A stretch of DNA of 64,000 nt from Massariosphaeria phaeospora (lineage: Eukaryota; Ascomycota; Dothideomycetes; Pleosporales), in contig JAADJZ010000012.1 in NCBI GenBank assembly GCA_011032825.1, positions 248,001-312,000 of the forward strand, written 5' to 3'. The position numbers and the translations under genes were made by a program. The notes under the pieces were generated by a model. That model had not been told where the DNA came from, searched no databases, and saw only the letters and a list, made by a program, of their open reading frames with translations. How positions within the stretch are numbered: the stretch's first letter is position 1; each line of letters starts with the position of its first letter. Below, piece by piece: positions 42,154-53,738 of this stretch.

Positions 42154-45100
42154 ATGCGGAAGGCGCGCATAATACGGGTAAGGCCAGGATGAAATGCGCA
42201 GCCATTGCAATCCTTTCCCCATACTGACACTCACACAAGGCATCTTCCACCCGCGACGTCTGCATCCTTTGCGCCACCCGCCAATTCGCAGCCGCATACC
42301 GATCCGACGCCATAATCGCTTCAGCGCCGAGCGTTTCCCAGCGGCGAACCCTCAATTCGTCCAGCAAAGCTCCGCAATATGCCTCGGAAGGCGCGGTGTA
42401 CAAAGAGGAGAGGCCGCCCGCGAAGCCGATGACACAGGCCGAGAAGATGCGCCAGCATTTCCTGGCGACGGCACCGCGTGCCGCTCCGACACCGCAACCT
42501 AGACCTAGCCCGGGTCAGATGTCGCCGGCGGAGAGGATGAAGGCTACGATGCAGGGTCAGTCGGCGGAGAGGTATATGCAGCAGCCTTATGCGCCTGCGA
42601 GATCGCAGCAGGGACAGGCGGCGGAGAGGTATGTGCGGCAGCCTTATTCGCCCGCAAGATCGCAGCAGGGACAACAGTCAGAGAGGTACATGCAGCAGCC
42701 CTATTCGCCAGCAAGATCTCAGCAACAGCAACAGCAACAGCAACGGCCGCCGGTGAGCAGGGGAAACGTGCCGGGTGGGTCTGGGCGCAATCAGCGTGAT
42801 GGTGGATATGGAAGTGGGTACTATACACATCGTGCGCCGGAAGCACCACGCCCGAATCACTACAATGTCAATCTGGGCTCAAAACCCCCGGTCGCCGATA
42901 CACCTGTCTTTAATTCAGATGGCCTACGACGAAGGAACGAGCCCCCATCCTCCCAGGCTACTCCAAGCGAGAACCCGTGGCCTGCTCCGGCACCACGACG
43001 GAAACTGGACCAGGCAGAAATGGATCGGTTGCTGGGTAATAAATCTCAGACGAGCAGCATGGAAGCCCCTCCCCAATATGCACGTTTATCAAGGGATACG
43101 AACGTTCAATCAAAGTGTTTTCATTGCGGTGCACAAGACCATCGTGCTCTGGATTGCCCGAGCAAGCCCACGCTGAGGCAACCCTCCCAAGTAACCCCGG
43201 CTGCTGCTCCCCACTACCAAGCAGGTACCCAACACAGGAATCAAGAAAAAGCTGGTTATTCTCTTGCCCACGCTGCCGAAGCATGGGCTCGAAAAGAAGG
43301 CATAGTATTTCCAGATTCGCAAAGCGCGGAGCAGGCCTACTCTGAGGCTCAACAACAACGCCGGAACCCGGAGGGAAGTGAAAGGAGAATAAATCGATTC
43401 GAGATGCCTAGCAATCCTCCAGCTCTGGGCCGTAACCGGTACGATGAACCACAGCGTCGTCGGCGTGGCGACAACGATCGGAGGCCCCGCGGTCGAGTGA
43501 TGCGAGAGGACGAAGAGGATGATCGAAGCGCAGCCTTCGTCAGCAAGGACGAGATCAAGCGGCAACGGAAGGAAGCAAAGCAGGCGAAGTTAGCCCAGGC
43601 CAAACCAACGCCAGTGTATCTTCCCGAGTACATCAGTGTCGCCAACCTTGCCTCAATTCTGAAGCAGCGAGTGGAAGATTTTGTGAGGAAGCTTGAAGAT
43701 CTGGGATTCGAGGACGTGCAAAACGACCATATCCTCAATGCGGAGCATGCTGGTCTTGTGGCTCAAGAGTTCAATTTCGAGCCTATCATTGAGGTCGAGG
43801 GAGAAGACGGGGATCTCTATCCTACTCCTGCGCTATCACCTGAGGAGTACGCTGAACTTCCAGCACGACCGCCAGTGGTGACCATCATGGGCCATGTTGA
43901 CCACGGTAAGACCACCATTTTGGACTACATGCGCAACTCCAGTGTCGCTGCTACTGAGTTCGGGGGAATCACACAGCATATTGGAGCGTTTAGTGTCCCG
44001 TTGGCCTCGGGCAAGACGATCACCTTCCTGGACACGCCAGGCCACTCCGCGTTCGAGACTATGCGCGCCCGTGGCGCCAATGTGACTGATATCGTCGTCC
44101 TCGTAGTCGCGGCAGATGACTCCGTTATGCCGCAAACTGTCGAAGCCATCAAACACGCTCAAGCAGCCAAAGTACCTATCATTGTGGCCATCAACAAGAT
44201 TGACAGGTCACAGGCAGATCCTGAAAAAGTGAAACTTGACCTGGGGCGTCATGGCATCGAAGTCGAAGACTTTGGTGGTGATGTTCAAGCTGTACCTGTT
44301 AGTGGCAAGACAGGGCAGGGCATTCCGGATCTAGAAGAAGCTATCTCTACACTGTCGGAGATGCTTGACCACCGCGCAGACCCGGCTGCCAGAGTCGAAG
44401 GATGGGTACTGGAAGGGACCACAAAGAAATCTGGCCGCGTTGCTACAGTCCTTGTCCGAAGTGGAACTCTTCGTCAGGGCGATGCTCTCGTTGCCGGAAC
44501 AACTTGGGCCCGCGTTAGGACTCTTCGAAACGAAGCTGGTGCCACGGTCAAAGAGATTGGACCGGGCATGCCAGTAGAAATCGATGGCTGGCGCGAGCAG
44601 CCCATCGCCGGAGACGAGGTCATCCAGGCCACCGACGAACAGGAAGCCAGCTCCGTCTCGGAACTGCGCTCCGTGAAGCTCGAGCGCCAGCAAATGGCCA
44701 AGGACATGTCCGCCATCAACGAGTCGCGCCGCCTGGAAACCGAACGGCGTGAAGCCGAACAAGCCGCCGCAACCGCTGCCGCGACCGCCGCCGCCAACGG
44801 CGAGGAAGCCCCCGCCGAGACGCCGCCACCGCTCAAGGAGACGGGCCCCGAACTCGTGTCCTTCATCGTCAAAGGCGACGTGTCGGGCTCGGTCGAAGCC
44901 GTCATCGACTCCATCAGCGCCATCGGCAACGCCGAAGTCGGCACGCGCATCCTGCGCCACGGCGTCGGCCCGCCCTCGGAATTCGACGTGCAGCACGCCG
45001 CCGACGCGTCCGGCCACATTGTCAACTTCAACACGGCGGTGCCCGCGCACATCGCCGCGCTAGCCGAGCACCACGCCGTGCGCATCCTCGACGGCAACAT

Positions 45101-45605
45101 CATCTACCGCGTCGTCGAGAATGTCAAGGCGCTCATGTCGGCGAAACTGCCGCCGAAGATCACGCAGCGCGTTACCGGCGAGGCGGACATTGCGGCTGTG
45201 TTTGAGATTGGGTTGGGTGGAAGGCGGAAGTTGAAGGTTGCGGGGTCGAAGGTGAGGAATGGGGTGGTGGCGCGTGGGGCGAAGGTGCGCGTGCTGAGGG
45301 CGGATGCTGTGGTGTTTGATGGTATGTTATGTTTCCCCTTCCCCCCTTTTCTTGTTTACCCACGCCTCCCTTCTTTTTTCCGCTTATAGCATTCGAGATT
45401 TCGTTCGTGCATCGGTGGGTGGGTGTGTGCTGATATACTAACTATCTTTCTAGGCGCGCTCAGCTCGCTCAAAAACGTGAAAAAGGACGTCGAGGAGATG
45501 CGCATGCATACCGAGTGCGGGCTGGCGTTTGCCGACTGGGAGGATTTCGCTGTGGGGGACCGCGTGCAGTGCTATGAGGAGAAGAGTGAGAAGAGGAGTT
45601 TTTAA
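42154..45605 (+). CDS. IFM1: Mitochondrial translation initiation factor IF-2
   Basis: GTPase that places initiator tRNA on the mitochondrial small ribosomal subunit. Three exons: 42154-42177, 42240-45321, 45454-45605; 1085 aa. Exon 1 codes MRKARIIR and exon 2 opens [16 protein letters not shown], a basic amphipathic presequence. Residues about 117-173 hold three 19-residue repeats ([18 protein letters not shown] type) ending in polyGln. A CCHC zinc knuckle is at Cys301, Cys304, His309, Cys314. Then come IF2-N (about 460-510), the G domain from about residue 559 with [31 protein letters not shown] and SGKTG, and domains II, III and C2 ([52 protein letters not shown]). Exon 3 supplies the conserved end ([23 protein letters not shown]). 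The start was set by splicing exon 1 so that the presequence joins the long frame. Confidence 0.95.
42563..42735 (+). repeat. 57-bp tandem repeat, three units, plus CAG/CAA tract
   Basis: Three in-frame 19-codon units inside mitochondrial IF2, the last running into a Gln tract at 42718-42742. Unit-to-unit differences are few, so the array is likely length-variable. Confidence 0.88.
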
Positions 45606-46274
45606 AAGATAGATGGGAAGAGTGAGGTGGAGGTGGAGGTGGAGGTGGTGGGTTTCTAGCTGTGTGTGTTGTGGGTTGTATTTTGGACTGTATATTCGTT
45701 TCGTTGCGCGGTGGCGATGCATGGTGTGTGTGTGAGTTTGATTTTGCGCGTGGATAGATGGACAGCTGCATGCATGCATGTATGGCTGCACGTGTGGGTG
45801 TGTGTGGACTTGATAGGCATCAGAGTGCTACAGTCTGGGGTGGCGGTAGGTGCGAGATTAGATATGTATGTATATATGTATATGAGTGAGTGTACGATCA
45901 CAGACAGGAGTAGGCATCTGGCTAGGATTGTGGGAGGGCTAGCTTGGGAAAGTCGGGTCAGACGTGTAGAGGAGAAAAGAGAAACTCCACTTGTGTTTTG
46001 TGTATAGAGAGAGATAGAGAGAGATAGAGAGGGAGACAAAATAGACTTGGATTGTTGGTCGTGTGGTGAATTGCTCACTCGCTTTTGGTTGGTTGGTCGG
46101 TTGCGCGTGATTGCTCTCGTCTCGTCTCGTCTCTAGCTCGTGCAGATATTACATTATCGTCATTTGTCCTATGGCTAGACAGATAGTCCACGCCCCCTCT
46201 TCCCCCTTGTCCATCTCTAACACACATACACAATGTATCATACACCAACCAACAATCCCCAAATCCCGCCCCTT
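45606..46274. other. Convergent 3' intergenic region with simple repeats
   Basis: Holds (GGTGGA)n near 45624-45650, TG-rich tracts near 45720-45810, (GA/GATA)n near 46005-46036 and (CTCGT)n near 46118-46134. No gene is seen between mitochondrial IF2 and the UNC-50 homologue. Confidence 0.6.
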
Positions 46275-47184
46275 TCAAACATCCTTCCGCAACCGCGCGC
46301 CGGCCCACAGCACCGGCGCCAGATGCCGGCTCAGATTCAGGCCGAACAGGCTGGCGAACCAGAGAATCGTCGTGATGGCCCCGGGCAGCAGGAGCAGCTC
46401 CGTGTGGTGCAGGAACGGCAGCGCGTTGTAGCCGAGGAAGGTTATGGTGAAGTAGTAGTTTAAAGCGATTGCGTAGAGGGTGTTGGAGAGGAGGAGGGAG
46501 AGCCTGTGGGAATGTTAGCGGGTGCGCTGGAGAGGGCGTTGAGCTTCACTGCGCTCGGCGGCATACATACCAATGATCGGTGCCCACCAGCGGCATGCAC
46601 AAAAACTGCACCACGTAAAGAAACACCCATATGGGCACGAAGGCGCGGATCGCCACATCCCAGCAGTAACCAAACTCCAGCTCTTCCCGGCCCTCGCCAT
46701 CGCCCCCGGGCAAATTATACAACCCCCTCCGCCTTCCCGGCAGCCCCTTGACACCAGGCCCCAACAGCCTACCGACCAAGAAAAACGCCACCGTCGCCAC
46801 GCCCACCGACACCAGCAAAAAGTGGCCAAACACAAACACCAGCGCAATCCGCAGCATGCGGCCCGCGCCGTCCGCATACGCAAAGCCCCACGCCAGGCTC
46901 GTCAGCAGCAGGAACAGCGACAGCAGGTACGTGAAGGACGGGTCCGGCCGGTGCCATGTCTTTTGCTGCTGCTTGTGGTAGTAGATGCTGCGGAACACGG
47001 CTTTGGGCGCAATGATCAGCGACATCATCTCCCAGATGGCCATCTCGAAGTCCATGGACGGGAACTTGAAGAGCCGCTTGAAGAAGCGCGGCATGCGCAG
47101 CGTGGGCGGCGCGCGCGAGGGCGTGGTCGAGCCGAAGTTCGAGGGGCCGCCTGTGGGGCGCGGGAGCGAGATGTGTGGGTTCAT
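46275..47184 (-). CDS. GMH1: UNC-50 family Golgi membrane protein
   Basis: Multi-spanning Golgi protein; relatives include yeast Gmh1 (linked to the Arf GEF Gea1) and animal UNC-50. Two exons: 47184-46571 and 46503-46275; 280 aa. The cytosolic N-terminus ends FFKRLFKFPSMDFEMAIWEM, followed by APKAVFRSIYYHKQQQKTWHRPDPSF, the family hallmark. About five hydrophobic segments follow (FTYLLSLFLLLTSLAW, LRIALVFVFGHFLL, IWVFLYVVQFLCMPL, NTLYAIALNYYFTITFLGY, ITTILWFASLFGLNL). A short Arg/Gly-rich loop (GLPGRRRGLYNLPGGDGEG) interrupts the middle. The junction restores the Trp of the conserved HW.LLSNTLY segment. It is divergent from RNA14. Confidence 0.94.
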
Positions 47185-47729
47185 GGTGGTGGAGGGTGGG
47201 TGAGGCGGGTGCGGCTCGGGCGGTTCGGGTGAGGTATGCGTGTGTGTCTTCGCGGGGAGGTCTAGGGCGGGATCAGAAATCCATTAGGTTTGCGCTGTGA
47301 AGAGCGGAGTGATGTGCAGGCGCCGCAGTGTGCTGTTCATGGCATTACTGAAGCCATGTCGACTAAAGTCCGACGTTGTTGCGGAGACTAGCCTGCAGCG
47401 CACCAGCCACACACTAGCGCGCCAAGAGCCTAGGCGGAAAATCATCCAGCGCGACCCTTTCACTTGACGTCGCAAGCACCGCACGGCTGGCGTCGACCAC
47501 ACAAAGACCCGCTCGCCTTTCTCTCGTGTGCTCCATCTCTACACTAACTCCGCAGACAAACCTACCACCTGCCACTCTCACACCACCACCCCGCGCACTT
47601 GTTCCGCGCGACTGCCTGCTACCGCCGCTGCTCCGCTGCACACGATCAGTAAGCTCCCTTTCTGCTCGCCGCGACACCGCGCCTTAACAGCTGCCATCGT
47701 AGCGTCCCCTCCGGCCCGTCGCAGCAGCC
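47185..47729. other. Divergent promoter region, GMH1 / RNA14
   Basis: 545 bp between two divergent starts, with no gene or repeat. A short pyrimidine-rich leader precedes the RNA14 ATG. Confidence 0.6.
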
Positions 47730-50700
47730 ATGGCCGACATCGATCCTGAGCTCGCCTTCCTCGAGTCGCAGAACGACTACGATCCCGCTGCCGTCTACTC
47801 GCACATGGCGGAGCACCCGGTGCCTCAAGACGACGACGACGAAGAGGAGTACGACCCGTCGCGCGCCTTCGCAGCATACGACGCACCGGGTGCGCACTCG
47901 CCCTCAGATCAGTCGGCCTCAATGCCCGAGTCGGCGGCAAACACGCCTCCGGCCGCGGCCGCCGGTTCCCTGAAGCCCCAGCCCGCCGATGCGTCTGCTG
48001 CGCCGACGCCGTCCAAGCAGCCGCGCACTATGGGTGGGTTTGTCGTCGAAAGCGAGGACGAGGATGATGAGCCAGTCTCGCAGCCACAGTCAGCAGAGAC
48101 TGCGTTGCTGCATGCTTCGGGGGTCTCAGGTTCTCCGCAGCGTTCTCTTACACACACACCAAGCAATACACTTCCCTCACAGAATGTACCAGTACATAGT
48201 GCACAAGATCAGGGTGCTCGTGGTGTTTCGTCTTCTACTTCAGTCGCTGTCAATGACACTGCTCCCACCTTTGCTTCTGCTGTTCCCAATGGAGCTCCTC
48301 CTGTTCCAGACACTACTAAGCTAGCTACTCCAGCCCTCGTTAAGGTCGAGTCGGCCCGCCAGCCTACAGCTCCCATCAAGCCTGTGGCCGCTTCTCTCCC
48401 GAAGGCGCGTCTGCCGCAGGACCGCGTTGGCATGCTCGAGGACAGGATCGCTGAAGATCCCCGTGGTGACATCGAAGCCTGGCTGAGTCTAATCGAAGAG
48501 CACCGTAGGCGGCACAAGTACGACGATGCGCGCGCTGTCTACGACCGCTTCTTCAAGGTCTTTCCGTCGGCGGTAAGTCCCTTGAGTCGTAAGTTTCTCA
48601 GTATGCTAACATGTGCAGGGTGAGCAATGGGTCGAGTTTGTCAACATGGAGACCGAGTTGGATGAGTTTGCCAAAGTCGAAGCGCTGTTTGGCCGGTCTA
48701 TCTTGCAGAGCCCGTACATTTCGCTATGGACGTCGTACATCGATTACATTCGTCGTCGCAACAATTTGAACACGGATCAGAGCGGCCAAGCTCGTCAGAT
48801 AATCACCCAGGTGTATGAGTTCGTTCTCCAAAATGTCGGCATAGACTTTGCGTCTGGACGGATATGGCTGGACTATATTGAGCTGGCCAAGACCGGCCCG
48901 GGTATGGTCGGAGGCAGCAGTTGGCAAGACCATCAGAAGGTGGACACTCTACGAAAGATCTATCAGCGAGCTGTATCTGTGCCTACTACGGCTACTCTCG
49001 AAATTTGGAGAGAGTACGACAGGTTCGAGATGGGTCAAAACAAAGCAACGGTAAGTACTCATCCTTCGATGTCGTACGTGTGTACCTACTAACTGTTACA
49101 TCAGGGCCGAAAGTATCTTCAAGAGAAGTCATCCGCTTATATGACCGCTAGAAGCGCCATCAATGTGCTGGAAAATATCACCAAAGGAGTACATCGGACT
49201 ACACTACCAAAGCTGCCTCCAGCGGCCGGATTTGACGGTCACGATGACTACATGAACCAGGTTCAGCTATGGAAGAACTGGATTCGGTGGGAGAAGGACG
49301 ACCCTTTGATGATTCAAGATATTGATAAAGCTCTCCACGGAAAGCGCGTAATCCTTCTATACAAGAATGCTCTCATGGCTCTTCGCTTCTGGCCAGAGCT
49401 GTGGTATGATGCGGCTGAGTGGTGCTTCCAGAACGGTCTACAGACAGAAGGAGACGAATTTCTCAAAAACGGCGTGGAAGCTAACCCGGAGAGCTGCCTC
49501 TTGGCCTTCAAGAGAGCCCATCAGATCGAGCTCACTGGCCAGTTCGAGGAAGGCGAAGCGGGCATCGTTCGCAAAGGAGAAGCTGTTCGCGAACCGTTCA
49601 ACACAGTGCTGGATGCGCTGTATGACCTGACCAACAAAACGAAGAAGCGCGAGGAGCTTGCACTCGCCCGAACGAAGGAGGTGTTTGCTGCACAGCAGGC
49701 TGCAGAGGACGCTGCACGAGCCAATGGGGACAGAAAGTCGGACGACGGATATGGTGGATATGAAGACGACGAGGCCGAGGAAGCCGCGAAACGACTGAAA
49801 GAGAAACAGGACGCTCTGGACAGGCAGCTAAAAGCTATCTCAGCAGGCTATGCTGCGCAGACTCAGTTACTTAAGAAGACCCTGTCTTATGCCTGGATTG
49901 CACTGATGAGAACAATGCGGCGGATTCAGGGAAAAGGTGCACCTGGAGGAGCGATTCCTGGTTTCCGAGGCGTCTTTGCCGAAGCCCGCAAGAAGGGGAA
50001 GCTGCTCAGTGATGCGTATGTGGTTAGTGCGCTCATCGAACATCACTGTTACCAGGACCCGGCCGCTACCAAGATCTTTGACCGTGGTCTGAAATTGTTT
50101 CCGGACGATGAGCACTTTGCGTTGGAGTACATCAAGCATCTTGTTAAGCTCAACGATGCTACAAATGCTCGCGCTGTTTTCGAGACTGTCGTCAACCGAC
50201 TGACTAAGGCGCCGGAGGGCGTTGCTCGCGCCAAATCGCTGTTCGTCTTCTTCCACAACTACGAGTCCGAGTACGGTGAGCTTGCCCAGATCATCAAGCT
50301 GGAGAAACGTATGAGCGAGTTGTTCCCCGAGGACCCCCAACTTCATCTGTTCACGCAGCGCTTTGCAACTACGACATTTGACCCCACGACTGTTCGGCCC
50401 GTCATCTCGCAGAAGACACAGATGCGGCCGGTGATGCCTGGCATGGGACATGGCATGGGACAACACATGGGACAAAATATGGGACACAACATGGGACATA
50501 ATATGGGACATCATATGCCACCACATGTAGTACCTTCCGTCGAAGAGCCTCCTGCTCCCCTACCACAACAGCAAGTACACGAGCGTCGTCCCTCTCCCGC
50601 GCCTATCCATTCCCCTCGCCTCCAACCCCTACTCCCAGTAACCAATTCCCCAAAACGCCCGCTCGAAGACGCAGATGCCGACATGGTCCCACCCCGCAAA

Positions 50701-51084
50701 ATGCCTCGTGGCGAATCGCCTCTCAAAGGTGCCGCAGGCCGTCGCTTAGATGCCGCGCGCCGGAACATGGCCCGCATCGAAGTCGGCGGTGGAAACACGC
50801 CCGTCGGACCTCCGCAACCGCAGCCCCTGCCCCGCGAGCTCAACTTCCTGCTCGGCATCATCCCGCCTGCACATACATACCGCGAGACGAGGTTCAAGGC
50901 CGAAGGTCTCGTCAACGTCCTCCGCAACGTGACGCTGCCCTTGACGCCCGGCCAGCCGAGCGTCCCGAACGCGGCGTCGCAGCAGGCGCCCGTGCAGCGT
51001 TCGATGCAGCAGCAGCCGCCGCAGCAGCAATGGGGCCAGCCGCCAAACAATGACATGCAGGCGCAGTTCCGAGGGTGGCAATAA
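47730..51084 (+). CDS. RNA14: mRNA 3'-end processing protein Rna14 (CstF-77 homologue)
   Basis: Scaffold subunit of cleavage factor IA, working in the nucleus in mRNA cleavage and polyadenylation with Rna15. Three exons: 47730-48572, 48619-49050, 49105-51084; 1084 aa. The first about 220 residues are acidic and low-complexity (MADIDPELAFLESQNDYDP). Half-a-TPR (HAT) repeats follow from about residue 235: DIEAWLSLIEEHRR, ARAVYDRFFKVFPS, WVEFVNMETELDEFAKVEALFGR, LWTSYIDYIRRRN, LEIWREYDRFE, YLQEKSSAYMTARSAI, LYKNALMALRFWPELWYDAAEWC and EYIKHLVKLNDATNARAVFE. A Met-Gly-His/Gln-rich segment lies near 50441-50517. Then a Pro-rich linker and the C-terminal monkeytail-like region LNFLLGIIPPAHTYRETRFKAEGLVNVLRNV. 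Long relative to yeast Rna14 (about 680 aa) because of the N-terminal extension and the C-terminal linker. Confidence 0.95.
50441..50517 (+). repeat. ATGGGACAY-type minisatellite in RNA14
   Basis: In-frame repeats of Met-Gly-His/Gln-Xaa, six to seven units of ATGGGACA(T/A/C)AA(T/C) form. This gives an unusually Met- and His-rich stretch in the linker after the HAT domain. Confidence 0.9.
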
Positions 51085-51989
51085 ATTCCTAACCGCTTTT
51101 GTGAATCGCTGTTAATTTTGCGGTGCTAGGACTATGGCTGGTTATGTCGCGGGTAAGTACAGTACCTATGATGGTTGGTGATGGTGATGGTTTCGGTGCG
51201 GCGGGGAGTTCGATCTGGTGAGTTGCTCTCGCTGGGAAAACGCTGGATGGATGGATGGATGGATGGGCGCTCCGTGAGTGCGTGCGCGGGACTTGGTTTC
51301 CTCACTCAATTCCGATCGATACATGATTACATGTGGCTTTGCGGGCGAGGCGGGGTTTGCTTTTTTTCCTTCTCCGGCACACACATACATACACACATAC
51401 ATACATGCATATATGTATGGATGGATGGATGGGTGGGCTACGGTAGTCGGTTTGCATGCATGGCATGGCGTTTCGGCTTTTCCTTTTTCTGGCGGTCACA
51501 TCTCATATGCTCTGGCTCGCACTTCACTCCTCCTTCACATTTTCTGATCGAGTGATGGGCCGATGGAATGAGAGATTGCAATTTGCACCGTTTACTGGTG
51601 CCATGGTGGTGGAAGACAGAAGGCACAGTAGTGTGGGGTTTTGCGTGTATCAGTTTTACAGTTCAATTCAATTCTTTTTCTTCTTCTTCTTTCTTTGACG
51701 GCAGGTTCTTGTACTCTCTCTTTTTATGGGGGAGCGGAGCGGAATGCGCTCTCGCGCTTTGTATTAGTTAAACTTGGTAGATTTGAAAGAAAAGCGGTTT
51801 CAAACTTGATTTTCGGGGGGTTGAGATGTGTGTGCGGTGATGTGTGTGGATATGTGTGTGGTGATGTGATGTAATGTATGGGATGTGATGGGGGGAATTG
51901 GGTTGAGACAGGAGACAGGTCGTCTTAAAGGAATGAGACTGTCTTGCCGGTGGGTGAGAAGGCGTGTCGCGCTGGAGAGACGGGTACGC

Positions 51990-52275
51990 TCTGTACGGCT
52001 GGCTGCCAGGACACTTTCCTGGTGAATTGCCTTCAGGACACTTTCCGTCGCGTCCCCCCTGGGACACTGCCAGAAAAGCTTTTGAGCGCACCCCCCCTAG
52101 GAAACTTTCCGCCCGACCCCCCTGGGGAGGGGGGTGGTCAGGAAACCTTTCCAGCGCACCCCCCTAGGACACTTTCCGTCGCGCCCCCCAGGGGAGGGGG
52201 AGGTCATGAAACTGTTCTGGGGGGGGGGGCACGAGGAAAGTGTCCTGGCAGTGTCCTAGGGGGGTGCGCTCGGAA
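51990..52275. repeat. Degenerate GC-rich repeat cluster with an inverted copy
   Basis: The core AGGA(C/A)ACTTTCC followed by a C-run and a CAGGGG-type block recurs at about 52009, 52035, 52098, 52138 and 52168. An inverted copy (GGAAAGTGTCCTGGCAGTGTCC) lies at about 52236-52257. The long G run at 52218-52229 and the C runs could form hairpins or quadruplexes. No coding content recognised. Confidence 0.75.
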
Positions 52276-52849
52276 GACTCCTGGGGTCAAGAAGATGTTG
52301 TTCCTAGACTGACGGGTGCTGTCCCATAGGGCTTCGGGGTATATGCATACACGCGTGGTCTTGGAGTTGTTAGAAGAGCGGCAGAGAACGTCGAAGTACA
52401 CTGCCATACGGAAGGACACAGCACAAAGAGCATAGGACACGGCATTGGTAGCTATTCTAGTTTTGCGCATTGATTTACGAAATTGTGGTGTTGTGGTTGC
52501 ATAGTGTCTTAGGCAAGCTTCACAGGGGGGAAAGGTGCGCCCGTCGCGACTGCCTCAACCACGCCCTCCAGCGGCAAGGTTTGAGCTATTGACCATCCAG
52601 CAGCTTTGCTTGCAACATCTGCCTCGTTCCGATCCTTACTCCGGGCCCTTACTCCGAGCCCTATACTCCGCGAAACTGCAGTCTTACCCGGCGTCTGTCG
52701 CAGGCCCGTCTGATCTTTCACCTTCATCCCAAGTGGCGAAACACCACGAAAATCTCACCCGAGACCTGCGCAGAGCCTTCAAGCCGCCTCACCAGGCTCA
52801 CCGACTCCGCGAGATTCGCCACCGTCGTCGCCACCTGCCCTGAGCCTCT

Positions 52850-52859
52850 GGGTATATAG
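52850..52859 (+). promoter_or_regulatory. TATA-like box, candidate distal Argonaute promoter
   Basis: GGGTATATAG, preceded by CACCTGCCCTGAGCCTCT and followed by pyrimidine-rich DNA typical of fungal transcription starts. It lies about 0.9 kb before the first Argonaute ATG, so the transcript would have a long, probably spliced leader. Position and motif only; no direct evidence. Confidence 0.45.
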
Positions 52860-53738
52860 TTCCTGCCCCGCCCGCCTTCCTCCATCCCTCCTCCACTTCA
52901 CAATCAACCTTTGACAGTCGACGTTTGAGACTCCAGTCAGAGACACTCGGCCTTCCGGTACTCCTCTTCCACTCTACCTCAGCCCAAGCCACTCCGGCAG
53001 GCTCAGCAGCCCACCTCGCCGGTGCTCACCATCATCAAAGCTCAGCCAAGCTCAGCAGCACCTGTAAGTTACTCACATCTTTTCACTCTCGCAAATCTTT
53101 TGGTCGCGGTTGCGGTTGCACGCTTTGGCTGTGTCGGCGTTACCGTGGCAATCACATACGCCTGCCCGCTGCCTGTTTTTTGCCACATGGGCCGCGCCTT
53201 CCATTTTTTCTGTCTTCACCACAACTCGCACCTCGCACCTCAAAACACATAACACTCGCCCACCTCAATTTTTTCTTCGCTGCCTTCTCTCTCTCTTTCA
53301 TCCACATCCTATTTTGCAGCCATCTTTTGTAAGTCGGCGTCGCTCCATGCCCTCATCTCACCTGGTTTTCGCTTTTACCTCTTCGAGAGCCACATGCCCG
53401 TCTCATCGACGCTTTTTGATCGCGTACTGACCTCTCCAGACCATCAGACACTCTCTGCCGCCCCCCCGTCCCCCCCCCACCAGCTCCGGACCGCGATCCC
53501 ACCACACGCCTACGTCGGCCTCTTAGGTTACTCTAATACACACACCAAGGTACGTAAGTCCAACGATGTCGCTATCCGCTTCTCGTGCCGCACTGCCTCA
53601 CCCCATTCGCCTTCTCATTTCCTCAACCCACCGGACCCATACCTTGTGGTGCAAACAGGCTGCCCGCATATCCGCTATCCATGAACGCGCGAGATATGAC
53701 CAATATGTTCACCGCTAACACGGGATGCAGAACTCGCA

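Larger units (their letters stand above)
51085..53738. other. Long intergenic region and Argonaute 5' leader
   Basis: 51085-51960: TG/GATG-rich DNA with (GGAT)n and CATACA tracts, no gene. 51990-52275: degenerate GC-rich repeat (listed). 52300-52840: no recognised gene. 52850-53738: probable promoter and leader of Argonaute. Splice-like signals suggest untranslated introns: donor GTAAGT after 53060, acceptor CAG near 53320, donor near 53332, acceptor near 53437, donor GTACGT near 53550, and acceptor CAG at 53730 just before the ATG. These introns are inference only. Confidence 0.55.
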
